5,817 bases of DNA, taken from positions 1-5,817 of the forward strand of contig JAZDEQ010000047.1 in NCBI GenBank assembly GCA_043808565.1. Reading direction: 5' to 3'. Within the stretch, counting starts at the first letter, position 1, and the number at the start of each line of letters is the position of its first letter. Below the pieces are notes generated by a model. The model was not told the origin of the DNA. It saw only the letters and a list, made by a program, of their open reading frames with translations, and did no database searches. This document shows, in pieces, positions 1 to 5,816 of this stretch. The position numbers were made by a program, and so were the translations under genes. The stretch is from UBA12403 sp043808565. Its GTDB lineage: Bacteria; Patescibacteriota; Patescibacteriia; UBA9934; GWF2-40-263.

Positions 1-83
1 ATTTCATTATAAACATCAAAACATAAACCAACGATTTTATAACTCAATTCTGGATAAAGAATGTCTTGTCTTTTTAAGACCAT
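1..83 (-). CDS. GxxExxY protein (PDDEXK_3-like), N-terminal fragment cut by window edge
   Basis: Reading leftward from an ATG at 81-83, about 27 codons stay open to the window edge. The peptide contains ILYPELSYKIVG followed by a D-V-Y-N-E stretch. This closely matches the N-terminal pattern of the GxxExxY family (Pfam PDDEXK_3), where an ELSYKI(I/V)G helix precedes a (F/D)VYNELG segment; the name-giving G-x-x-E-x-x-Y would lie just outside the window. The family is predicted to have a PD-(D/E)XK nuclease-like fold, its biochemical role is not established, and members are scattered and often look mobile. It lies on the same strand as pheS, 60 bp downstream of its stop, where pheT might be expected. 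There is no clear Shine-Dalgarno site. The frame is also open further upstream, so a GTG start is possible, but the ATG fits family length. Assignment rests on the N-terminus only. Confidence 0.82.
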   Translation of the reverse strand, partial: MVLKRQDILYPELSYKIVGLCFDVYNE

Positions 84-104
84 AAACGAAAGATTAAAAA
101 ACCA

Positions 105-137
105 AATTCGTATATTCGGCACTTTTCGTAATTCGTA
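105..137. repeat. Short ATTCGTA-like repeats between pheS and the GxxExxY gene
   Basis: Four related heptamers lie close together on the plus strand: ATTCGTA at 106-112, ATTCGGC at 114-120, TTTCGTA at 124-130 and ATTCGTA at 131-137. The outer pair extends to AATTCGTA at 105-112 and 130-137, a 25-bp offset. Spacing between copies is irregular (8, 10 and 7 bp). They occupy most of the gap between the pheS stop and the GxxExxY start. They could be an intergenic repeat family, an insertion border or chance in AT-rich DNA; one copy cannot separate these. Confidence 0.4.
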
Positions 138-143
138 ACATTA

Positions 144-1163
144 TTAGAATTGTTTTAAAAACCGCACATCGCCACTTTGCATCAAACGAGCGTCATCAAT
201 CGCATATTTCAACATGGCCAAACGGGATAAGCCGAAACCAAAAGCAAAACCTTGAAAATCATCTGGATCAACACCGCCTTCACGCAAAACGGTTGGATGA
301 ACCATGCCAGCACCTAAAACTTCGAGCCAGCCAGATTTTTTACAAACTCGACAACCAGCTCCCTGACAAAGAAAACAAGTTACTTCACCACGAACGCCTG
401 GCTCGACAAAGGGATAAAATTTTGGCCGCAAACGAGTTTTAGCTTTTAAACCAAATAAATGTTTGGCCACTTCTTCTAAAATTCCTTTCATGTGACCAAA
501 ATTAATATCTTTATCAACCATTAAACCTTCGAGTTGATAAAAAGTGTGCTCGTGACGGGCATCGGTCGCTTCGTTGCGAAAACAACGACCGGGCACCACC
601 ACCCGAATAGGTGCGCCGTATTTTCTCATGGCCCGCACCTGAACCGGCGAGGTTTGTGTTCTCATTACTTGATCCGGGTGACCTTTAATATAAAAAGTAT
701 CTTGCATGTCACGAGCTGGATGAGTTGGCGGAATATTCAAGGCAGTAAAATTATAATAATCACTTTCGAGCTCAGGACCATCGAGCACCATAAAACCCAT
801 CGAGTAAAAAAAGTCTTCAAGTTGTTCCTGAATTTGGGTTAATGGATGAAGATGGCCTCGCTCATCAATTGGAAAAATCGGTTCAGTAACATCGAGCCAT
901 TCAGCCTCATTAAGTTGCGAAACTTTTTTGGCATTTTCGGCTTGACGCAAACCTTCTTCCATAGCCAACTTAACTTCATTAGCAAATCGACCAACTTCTT
1001 TACGCTCTTCATCAGCCAATTCAGCCATTTCTTTCATTAAAATTGCCAAATAACCTTTACGGCCAAGAAATTTATTTTTGATTTCCTCTAAATCAATACC
1101 ATCATTAATATCAGCTATGGCCGTCTCAAAAGTTTTCTTTAATTCTTCAAATTTAGATTTCAT
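144..1163 (-). CDS. pheS: Phenylalanine--tRNA ligase alpha subunit (PheS)
   Basis: Catalytic alpha subunit of the (alpha-beta)2 class II synthetase that charges tRNA-Phe in the cytoplasm. Numbering from an upstream ATG at 1196, residues 12-95 form the charged N-terminal coiled coil that contacts tRNA. The catalytic core follows: GPELESDYYNF (140-150), HPARDMQDTFY (159-169), class II motif 2 GRCFRNE...RHEHTFYQLEG (203-224), and motif 3 GFGLSR (320-325), ending FLKQF. Four cysteines in two CxxC pairs (274, 277, 282, 285) precede GWLEVLGAGMVHP; this probable metal knuckle is known from other bacterial PheS proteins but absent in E. coli. Length is 339 residues from the ATG at 1163, normal for the family. 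I prefer that start because it gives the usual MKSKFEELKK beginning; the ATG at 1196 would add 11 residues, and neither has a good ribosome site. pheT does not follow directly. Motif 3 has Ser where Glu is usual before the Arg. Confidence 0.97.
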   Translation of the reverse strand: MKSKFEELKKTFETAIADINDGIDLEEIKNKFLGRKGYLAILMKEMAELADEERKEVGRFANEVKLAMEEGLRQAENAKKVSQLNEAEWLDVTEPIFPIDERGHLHPLTQIQEQLEDFFYSMGFMVLDGPELESDYYNFTALNIPPTHPARDMQDTFYIKGHPDQVMRTQTSPVQVRAMRKYGAPIRVVVPGRCFRNEATDARHEHTFYQLEGLMVDKDINFGHMKGILEEVAKHLFGLKAKTRLRPKFYPFVEPGVRGEVTCFLCQGAGCRVCKKSGWLEVLGAGMVHPTVLREGGVDPDDFQGFAFGFGLSRLAMLKYAIDDARLMQSGDVRFLKQF

Positions 1164-1325
1164 AGTTTTATAATTGCCACGGATAAATTGAGTCATGTCG
1201 TAAAATTTTGTGTAATCAATTTAAATAAATTTTGGCTAATTAAACAATAATTTTTCTCTAAAAAACTTTTTTCATAGTTGACTATACTTTTTATCAAACT
1301 ATTAGTATGGTCTGGAATCCATCAA

Positions 1326-1580
1326 TTATTTTACTTTCACCCAATTAATTAAACCGCGCAAATATAAACCAAACAAAAATATTGCCGTAACGCCATTGGC
1401 TATGCTACCGATTTGAAAACTGAAAACCAAAGCCAGAAGCGATGATGACATGCCAAAAATAAAACCTTTTTTATTTTTATCACCTATCAAAAAAATGCCC
1501 ACAAAAGTCAAAAGGGTTATAAGCCAATCAACACCATAATATTGAAAAATATAAAATTTTATTTGTTCAAGCAAATCCAT
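1326..1580 (-). CDS. Small three-helix membrane protein, PnuC-half-like
   Basis: Encodes 84 residues from the ATG at 1580, or 87 from an in-frame TTG at 1589 that overlaps the upstream protease stop (TTGA). Numbered from the TTG, three hydrophobic segments are visible at about 20-36, 42-58 and 63-82, separated by the charged turn GDKNKK and a short FQIGS turn. The pattern W-x6-F-x-G...FG...FSFQIGS...LRGLINW resembles one three-helix repeat of PnuC nicotinamide riboside transporters, whose corresponding helix ends in a G-W-x-x-W motif. No signal peptide or soluble domain is present. The gene begins about 5 bp after the rseP stop, so the two are probably co-transcribed and translationally coupled. 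PnuC likeness is inferred from spacing and a few residues and is weak; an uncharacterised small membrane protein is the safe call. An NMN-adenylyltransferase-like gene lies on the other side of rseP. Confidence 0.75.
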   Translation of the reverse strand: MDLLEQIKFYIFQYYGVDWLITLLTFVGIFLIGDKNKKGFIFGMSSSLLALVFSFQIGSIANGVTAIFLFGLYLRGLINWVKVK

Positions 1581-1585
1581 AATAA

Positions 1586-2890
1586 TCAAACGCCAATCAA
1601 ATTTTTTACTGCGCCGATAATTTGACCACTAAATCTAGCCAGATCGCGATAAGTGACAAAAGCCACGAGCAACAACATTAAAGCAAACCCCAAATTATGA
1701 ACTAAAGTTTCAATTTTTTCATCAGTGGCCCGGCCACGAATCTTTTCAATAATTAAAAATAATAATCGCCCACCATCAAGAGCCGGAAAAGGTAAAATAT
1801 TTACCACAGCTAAGTTAACCGAAAGAATCGCGGCAAATTGTAATAAATAAACCATACCTAAAGCCGCGGCTTCGCCGGTCATTACAGCAATACCAACCGG
1901 ACCAGCCAAGTCAACTGAAACCGATTGATGGACTACTAAATTCCACAATAAATTTCCAAACGCTTTTAAAACTTCCCAAGTAAAAACAAAGGTCGCTCCT
2001 ATACCTTTAATCGCCGCCAAATACCATGGGAAAGAAACCAAGGCGGTTTTAACCAAACCAACACCAATAATTTTTTCTCCGCCTGACGATGGAGCCGTCG
2101 CTGTAACCGAAACAGTTATGGTATCAACTCCACGACGCAATAAAAATTCCACAGACTGCCCTTCTTGATTTTTAATATAGTCTTTAGCCTCTTCGGCTGT
2201 GGTAAAAATCTTACCATCAAGCGACAAAATTTCATCACCAGCCTGAATACCAGCCAACTCAGCCGCACTACTTTGCCCCACGGTCATGACTTGAATTTTT
2301 TCGTCGGTCAATTTGGCTGAAGGCGAAAGACTACCATCTATGGCACTTGGCAAACCGACGGCAAAGCCAACCGAAAGCAACGCAGCGGCAAAAAGAAAAT
2401 TCATGGTCACACCAGCGATTAAAACTAAAAACCGTTGCCAAGCCGGCCGGCTAGAAAAACTTCGTGGGTCATTTTTTAAATCACCGGCTTCACCATGAAT
2501 TTTTACAAACCCGCCAAGCGGAATCCAATTGATTGAATAAATTGTTTGATCAGGATGTTCGTCTTTACTGCCCCAAACAAATTTCCAGCGAGTTTTTGTT
2601 TCAACCTCAACCGTATCACGAATAACATCGGTTTCTTTTTCCACAACAATCCCTTCAATCCCTTCTGTCCCTTCAATCCTTCCGGCCTCCAAAGTCACCT
2701 CCTCAACCTCTTCAACCAATCGCCTTTTTTCTTCGCGAACCCGAACCAAACCAAAAGCTCTGGGTGGAAAACCAAAACCAAACTCATCAACTTTCATGCC
2801 CAATTTTTTGGCCGTAATAAAATGCCCTAACTCATGGAAAAAAACCAAAAGTGAAAGGACTAAAATAAATAAGATAACAGTTAGAAACAT
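1586..2890 (-). CDS. rseP: RseP-type site-2 intramembrane zinc metalloprotease (M50), with acidic insertion
   Basis: Membrane protease that cuts substrates within the bilayer; in model bacteria RseP acts in regulated proteolysis of anti-sigma factors and clears signal-peptide remnants. Residues 5-27 form helix 1 with the zinc-binding HELGH (19-23). FGFGFPPR follows at 37-44. The membrane-associated SINWIPLGGFVKI lies at 119-131, helix 2 with GVTMNFLFA at 160-168, a single PDZ domain at about 197-270, and helix 3 with NILPFPALDGG (364-374), whose Asp372 supplies the third zinc ligand. The last membrane segment is at about 398-412. Length 434 is close to the family norm, although only one PDZ is present where E. 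coli has two. The odd part is residues 48-115, an acidic, Glu/Val-rich insertion normally replaced by about ten residues. The start is ATG, with a -10-like TACAAT only 10 bp upstream and no Shine-Dalgarno, so the transcript may be nearly leaderless. It heads an operon with the small membrane protein. Confidence 0.95.
   Translation of the reverse strand: MFLTVILFILVLSLLVFFHELGHFITAKKLGMKVDEFGFGFPPRAFGLVRVREEKRRLVEEVEEVTLEAGRIEGTEGIEGIVVEKETDVIRDTVEVETKTRWKFVWGSKDEHPDQTIYSINWIPLGGFVKIHGEAGDLKNDPRSFSSRPAWQRFLVLIAGVTMNFLFAAALLSVGFAVGLPSAIDGSLSPSAKLTDEKIQVMTVGQSSAAELAGIQAGDEILSLDGKIFTTAEEAKDYIKNQEGQSVEFLLRRGVDTITVSVTATAPSSGGEKIIGVGLVKTALVSFPWYLAAIKGIGATFVFTWEVLKAFGNLLWNLVVHQSVSVDLAGPVGIAVMTGEAAALGMVYLLQFAAILSVNLAVVNILPFPALDGGRLLFLIIEKIRGRATDEKIETLVHNLGFALMLLLVAFVTYRDLARFSGQIIGAVKNLIGV
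2644..2679 (-). repeat. Four 9-bp tandem repeats inside rseP
   Basis: Reading the plus strand, the units are CAACAATCC, CTTCAATCC, CTTCTGTCC and CTTCAATCC, in phase at 2644, 2653, 2662 and 2671. On the coding strand the consensus is GGATTGAAG. Because 9 bp is three codons, the array encodes the in-frame peptide RIEGTEGIEGIV (residues 71-82 of the protease). A related Glu/Val run (VEEVEEV, 59-65) lies just before it. The array can gain or lose units without breaking the reading frame. Confidence 0.85.
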
Positions 2891-2900
2891 AGGCTCAATT

Positions 2901-2929
2901 ATTGTACGATATAAAGAGCTTTATGAAAA
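2901..2929 (-). promoter_or_regulatory. Candidate promoter for rseP operon in the divergent region
   Basis: On the minus strand TTTTCA (2924-2929) and TACAAT (2901-2906) are separated by 17 bp. The -10 box matches the sigma-70 consensus at 5 of 6 positions and the -35 box at 4 of 6. The -10 ends 10 bp before the rseP ATG, which would give a very short or leaderless transcript. A plus-strand -10-like TACGAT (2905-2910) overlaps it, so the 32-bp gap between the divergent start codons may hold two back-to-back promoters. Prediction by eye only. Confidence 0.4.
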
Positions 2930-3417
2930 GATACCTAACAAAAATAAAAATTGGGCTAATTATCGGCAAATTTTCTCCTTTGCACAAAGGCCATCAATTT
3001 TTGATTGAAACCGCCATAAAAAAAATGGATAAAGTTATTGTTTTGGTTTATCAAGGACCAAAAGATCTAAAAATACCTTTAAAAACCCGAGTTGGCTGGA
3101 TTCAGGCTCTTTATCCGTCGATCAAAGTCGTCTCTGGACGAAAAGCTCCAGTCGAAAGAGGTACTGATCCGCTTATTACCAAAAAAAATCTTGTCTACGT
3201 CAAACAGGTTATTCATATGCCAATTACTCACATCTTCTCTAGCGAAAAATACGGCCAAATTTTAAGCCAAGCTCTTGGAGCAAAAAATGTTCTGGTTGAT
3301 GAAAAGCGTTCTCGCTTCCCTGTTTCCGGAACAGTGATTAGAAAAAATCCAAAGGCTTATAAAAAATTTCTCGAGCCAACTATTTATCAAAAAATAACAA
3401 AATCCGCCAATCGATGA
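2923..3417 (+). CDS. NadR-type nicotinamide-nucleotide adenylyltransferase-like protein
   Basis: Cytoplasmic nucleotidyltransferase that most likely joins NMN to AMP from ATP to form NAD. Numbered from the ATG at 2923 (164 residues), it opens with IGLIIGKFSPLHKGHQ. H21 and H24 of HKGH form the HxGH nucleotide-binding signature and GKFSPLHKGH is typical of the NadR/NMNAT group. A central IFSSEKYG segment and LVDEKRSRFPVSGTVIR (SGTVIR at about 135-140), followed by NPKAYKKFLEPTIY, are the second family signature. E. coli NadR has an added ribosylnicotinamide kinase domain; it is missing here, so only the transferase step is supported. An in-frame TTG at 2902 would add seven residues, but the ATG is preferred, with a weak AAGAG four bases before it. 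The gene is divergent from rseP. Its last codons and stop lie within the terminator hairpin. The exact nucleotide substrate is inferred from family likeness. Confidence 0.88.
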   Translation: MKRYLTKIKIGLIIGKFSPLHKGHQFLIETAIKKMDKVIVLVYQGPKDLKIPLKTRVGWIQALYPSIKVVSGRKAPVERGTDPLITKKNLVYVKQVIHMPITHIFSSEKYGQILSQALGAKNVLVDEKRSRFPVSGTVIRKNPKAYKKFLEPTIYQKITKSANR

Positions 3418-3435
3418 TTGGCGGATTTTTTATTT
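3399..3435 (+). terminator. Strong, probably bidirectional, intrinsic terminator
   Basis: A perfect 14-bp stem is formed by 3399-3412 (AAAATCCGCCAATC) and 3416-3429, closed by a 3-nt GAT loop. On the plus strand it runs into a long T-rich tract up to about 3453. The stem's 5' arm encodes the final codons of the nucleotidyltransferase, and its TGA stop (3415-3417) begins at the last loop base. On the minus strand the same stem is followed by a T-rich run (TTTTGTTATTTTTT), so it can also end transcription of the convergent phosphohexomutase gene, whose stop is 38 bp away. Confidence 0.92.
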
Positions 3436-3466
3436 TATTTTTTATTCTTCTCTGACCGTTCCAATT

Positions 3467-5659
3467 TCAAAATGTTTTTTGAAATTTCCACAATATTTCT
3501 AAACCCAACCGCTGACAATTTTGATATATTTCTGGATCAATCATGGCCTTAAACTTTGGGGTTATCTCACCGGAATAGTTAACAATCGCCTCGGCGGTCT
3601 TGGCTGCTTCCTGATAATTGTCCCCGCAAAAATAACTTTTAATAATCGCGTCGGTTCCCGACTTTCTGATCTCGACAAATTTATCACTGAAACGAAAATA
3701 AGTTCCATCACCAACAAAATTAACATTTTCTAATTTACTAAAATCAACCTCGGGCAAAGCCTCAACTAAAATTTCTTTGACTGTCGGCAAGTCAATCTTT
3801 CCCAATCTCAATGATAAAGCCAGACTTAGAAAAAAACTGTCAACTTTATCGCGAATTGCTTCACCGGCAACCTTGTCTTGTTTCAACTCTTCCGGATTGG
3901 CGTTGCTGTCATTATATAATTTTTTCTCAACCCGCAAATCATAAAACCATTTAATATCGAATTCCTCGAGTGTTTCTTTAAAATACTCGGATAAAAACTT
4001 TTTATCTTTATATAAATAGGCGGCCATAATGGTAGCGATCACCGAAGCTTCGGCCGCGCTCTTTTCTCGCATCGACAACGCGGTTCGGCCCGCCGCGCTT
4101 CTAATTAATTTCTCCGGCCCAATAATCATTCCTCCGCTCTCTTCGCCGGCAAAAACCAGTCGAGGATTTTTTCCTAAATCAATCAGTTTTCCATAAATGT
4201 CATGAATTTTCACGTTTTTATCGAGGTTTTTAATCATTTGCTCTTCCGCTTTTTTAATAATACTGGCGATCTCTTTAAAACCGACCGGAACGTTAATCAC
4301 CGCCACCTTATTTTTCTCCGCCCACTCCACCCAAGTGGCGGCTGAAGGTGTGGTAGTAACTAAAAATCTGTGATAATTATTCCATAATCCAGCTTCTTTT
4401 AATTGTTGCGAGTAATAATTCAAAATTAAAAGAAAAAATTGGTTAGGCGAATAACGAACAAATAATTTTTCTTCATTTATAGCAAAATAACTAATTCCTA
4501 ACTCTTCTAAAACAGCTTTTCGGCTAACAGTCTCTACCTGACCGGCCACCAATCGATCGCCGTCGGGATCGGTCATTAATACCATATAACCCGGTTCTTT
4601 ATCGGCCAATAATTTTTCATAACCGAGAGTTAACACCACCTCGTTAATTGTAACATCGCAACCCCAATCAAAAAATTCTTCCTTCTTTTTTATTGGATTA
4701 AACATGGTTTTACCAACACCATGAAAAAACGGATCTTCTTCAGTATTATTAAAATCAAAAGCTTGATAAATTTCCAAATGTTCAAATAAATCTTTCATGA
4801 TATTAAACATGCAACCACCAACCGTTTCAAGCATTAATTTAAACCCTTGATTTACTTGTTCTTTAACCAAGGCCAAGCCATGGGAAGTCGCAACGCCGTT
4901 TTTTAAATATTTCAAATATAATTTATAACCATCTTCGGCCGGCACAATCAAAGACGAATCAGCGTCCGCTAATTCAATATCAAAACCTTTGGTTTCTGCT
5001 TGAATTAAAATCTGTTCAATCTTTTTAACAAATTTTTCCGACATCTCCGGCACAAATTGGCTGCCTTGATTATCTAAATCTTTAGTGGCGATTTTGGAAC
5101 TCAAGGCATGACTGCTAGTAACATATTCACCGCCATCATAATCAAGCATAAAAATTAAAAAAGAAGTCATCCAAACAGAAGTTCGTCGCTGATTAATTGG
5201 CACATGAGTAACAATGCCTTGGGCGGCTTGAATACGACTAATAATTTCTATGTAAGACTCGGTATTATATCTCACCTCGCCGGAACACATTTTATGAATA
5301 ATTTTATTCGGCATCTCATCTTTAAGCACCATGGCCTTGCCAACAGTAGCCAAGGCTACTCCCAACTGGTTCAGAGGAAACCTAACATCCCAAGGATAGC
5401 TGATGTTTTGCGCTCCACGAATACCGCCAGTAGAAACCACGGCTTCGTGCTGATAAACCTTAAACCATTCCCACAAACGCCACTCCTCCACCCTAGCTTT
5501 ATCCAAATGAATTTTAAAAGCCTTTTTATTAGTCAAATCAAAAATAAAATCGCTCTTAACCTCTGGCGGCGTACTTTCTTCAATTTGTTTAAAATACTCA
5601 CTTTTAAATGCCTCAACCGTCTGTCCTCGAACGTCCTCGGTTTTGGTTATTCTCGACAT
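3467..5659 (-). CDS. Phosphoglucomutase/phosphomannomutase family protein, large divergent form (730 aa)
   Basis: Alpha-D-phosphohexomutase, a cytoplasmic enzyme moving phosphate between C1 and C6 of a hexose via a phosphoserine. The four active-site loops occur in order. STGGIRG (76-82) corresponds to the FGTxGxRG start of domain 1. YVTSSHALSS (179-188) is the catalytic loop with probable phosphoserine S183. DPDGDR (364-369) binds the metal. VPVGFKEI (457-464) and GEESGG (505-510) contact sugar, and RKSGTD (665-670) is the C-terminal phosphate-binding loop. GEESGG points to glucose or mannose phosphate, but substrate cannot be fixed. At 730 residues it is far longer than the usual 450-580: there are about 75 residues before the first loop, about 50 extra between the metal and sugar loops, and a C-terminal extension. 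The catalytic loop has Ala-Leu where Asn-Pro is typical. The start is ATG with a weak GGA nine bases upstream. It stands alone and faces the terminator. Confidence 0.9.
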   Translation of the reverse strand: MSRITKTEDVRGQTVEAFKSEYFKQIEESTPPEVKSDFIFDLTNKKAFKIHLDKARVEEWRLWEWFKVYQHEAVVSTGGIRGAQNISYPWDVRFPLNQLGVALATVGKAMVLKDEMPNKIIHKMCSGEVRYNTESYIEIISRIQAAQGIVTHVPINQRRTSVWMTSFLIFMLDYDGGEYVTSSHALSSKIATKDLDNQGSQFVPEMSEKFVKKIEQILIQAETKGFDIELADADSSLIVPAEDGYKLYLKYLKNGVATSHGLALVKEQVNQGFKLMLETVGGCMFNIMKDLFEHLEIYQAFDFNNTEEDPFFHGVGKTMFNPIKKKEEFFDWGCDVTINEVVLTLGYEKLLADKEPGYMVLMTDPDGDRLVAGQVETVSRKAVLEELGISYFAINEEKLFVRYSPNQFFLLILNYYSQQLKEAGLWNNYHRFLVTTTPSAATWVEWAEKNKVAVINVPVGFKEIASIIKKAEEQMIKNLDKNVKIHDIYGKLIDLGKNPRLVFAGEESGGMIIGPEKLIRSAAGRTALSMREKSAAEASVIATIMAAYLYKDKKFLSEYFKETLEEFDIKWFYDLRVEKKLYNDSNANPEELKQDKVAGEAIRDKVDSFFLSLALSLRLGKIDLPTVKEILVEALPEVDFSKLENVNFVGDGTYFRFSDKFVEIRKSGTDAIIKSYFCGDNYQEAAKTAEAIVNYSGEITPKFKAMIDPEIYQNCQRLGLEILWKFQKTF

Positions 5660-5693
5660 AATTTTTCCAATAATTCAGGCACTGGTAGACGAT

Positions 5694-5816
5694 TCAGTTG
5701 GTTTTCGGAAATTTTTTCCGAAGAAATGTCACCCAGTTATAGATCTTTGGTAATTGAACCTGTGATAATTCGAGCGGAGTTTTTCCACGACGGTTTTTAA
5801 ACTCCGATTCCGTAAG
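5694..5816 (-). CDS. Unrecognised C-terminal gene fragment at right edge
   Basis: One minus-strand frame stays open from the window edge for 40 codons to a TGA at 5694-5696, 34 bp before the phosphohexomutase start. It includes NRRGKTPLELS and ends in the basic stretch FLRKKFPKTN. A KTPLE motif occurs near the ends of some DDE transposases and also in ankyrin repeats, so neither is secure; I do not recognise the family. A second frame (5647-5736) could encode a plausible amphipathic tail containing NQLNRLPVPELLEKL and overlaps the next gene by 13 bp, but an in-frame stop at 5737-5739 separates it from anything upstream. A real gene end, a decayed remnant with a frameshift, or non-coding DNA all remain possible. 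Confidence 0.3.
   Translation of the reverse strand, partial: LTESEFKNRRGKTPLELSQVQLPKIYNWVTFLRKKFPKTN
5704..5722. repeat. Perfect 8-bp inverted repeat upstream of the phosphohexomutase gene
   Basis: TTCGGAAA (5704-5711) and TTTCCGAA (5715-5722) are exact inverses around a 3-nt TTT loop. The element lies about 45 bp upstream of the phosphohexomutase ATG. It has no following T-run on the minus strand, so it does not look like a terminator for the upstream frame. It could be an operator or a leader hairpin. Confidence 0.45.
5775..5806. repeat. 8-bp inverted repeat near right edge
   Basis: CGGAGTTT (5775-5782) and AAACTCCG (5799-5806) are exact inverses with a 16-nt spacer. It lies inside the unrecognised right-edge frame and no T-run follows on either side. 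It may be a chance result within coding sequence or part of a degraded mobile element end. Confidence 0.35.

Noticed and set aside
63..80. GTCTT/AAGAC stem as a possible pheS terminator
   Set aside because: Only 5 bp with no following T-run, and it lies inside the GxxExxY reading frame.
534..1040. Plus-strand open frames (534-842 and 846-1040) opposite pheS
   Set aside because: They lie antisense to a complete, highly conserved pheS, have no recognisable motifs and no ribosome sites; they are shadows of the real gene.
1260..1272. A6-C-T6 palindrome
   Set aside because: A pure A/T run of this kind is expected in AT-rich intergenic DNA and makes no stable hairpin.
1274..1302. ATAGTT/AACTAT imperfect hairpin downstream of the small membrane protein as a terminator
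   Set aside because: The stem is A/T-only apart from one or two pairs, has a bulge, and the T-run is several bases away; stability is doubtful.
1200..1310. pheS promoter in the 160-bp gap
   Set aside because: Several weak TTGATA- and TTGTTT-like boxes can be paired with -10-like boxes, but spacing or match is poor in each case, and in such AT-rich DNA none stands out.
2644..2679. Tandem repeat as a CRISPR or regulatory array
   Set aside because: The units are 9 bp with no spacers and are in phase with the rseP codons, so it is a coding repeat.
2313..2830. Plus-strand open frames opposite rseP
   Set aside because: Antisense to HELGH-, GxxxN- and PDZ-encoding sequence; the low-complexity Phe/Asn/Pro content mirrors the Glu-rich and hydrophobic rseP codons.
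5204..5800. 198-codon plus-strand open frame running through the start of the phosphohexomutase
   Set aside because: Most of it is antisense to conserved phosphohexomutase codons, and the product has odd Asn/Phe/Leu/Arg-rich composition with no domain.
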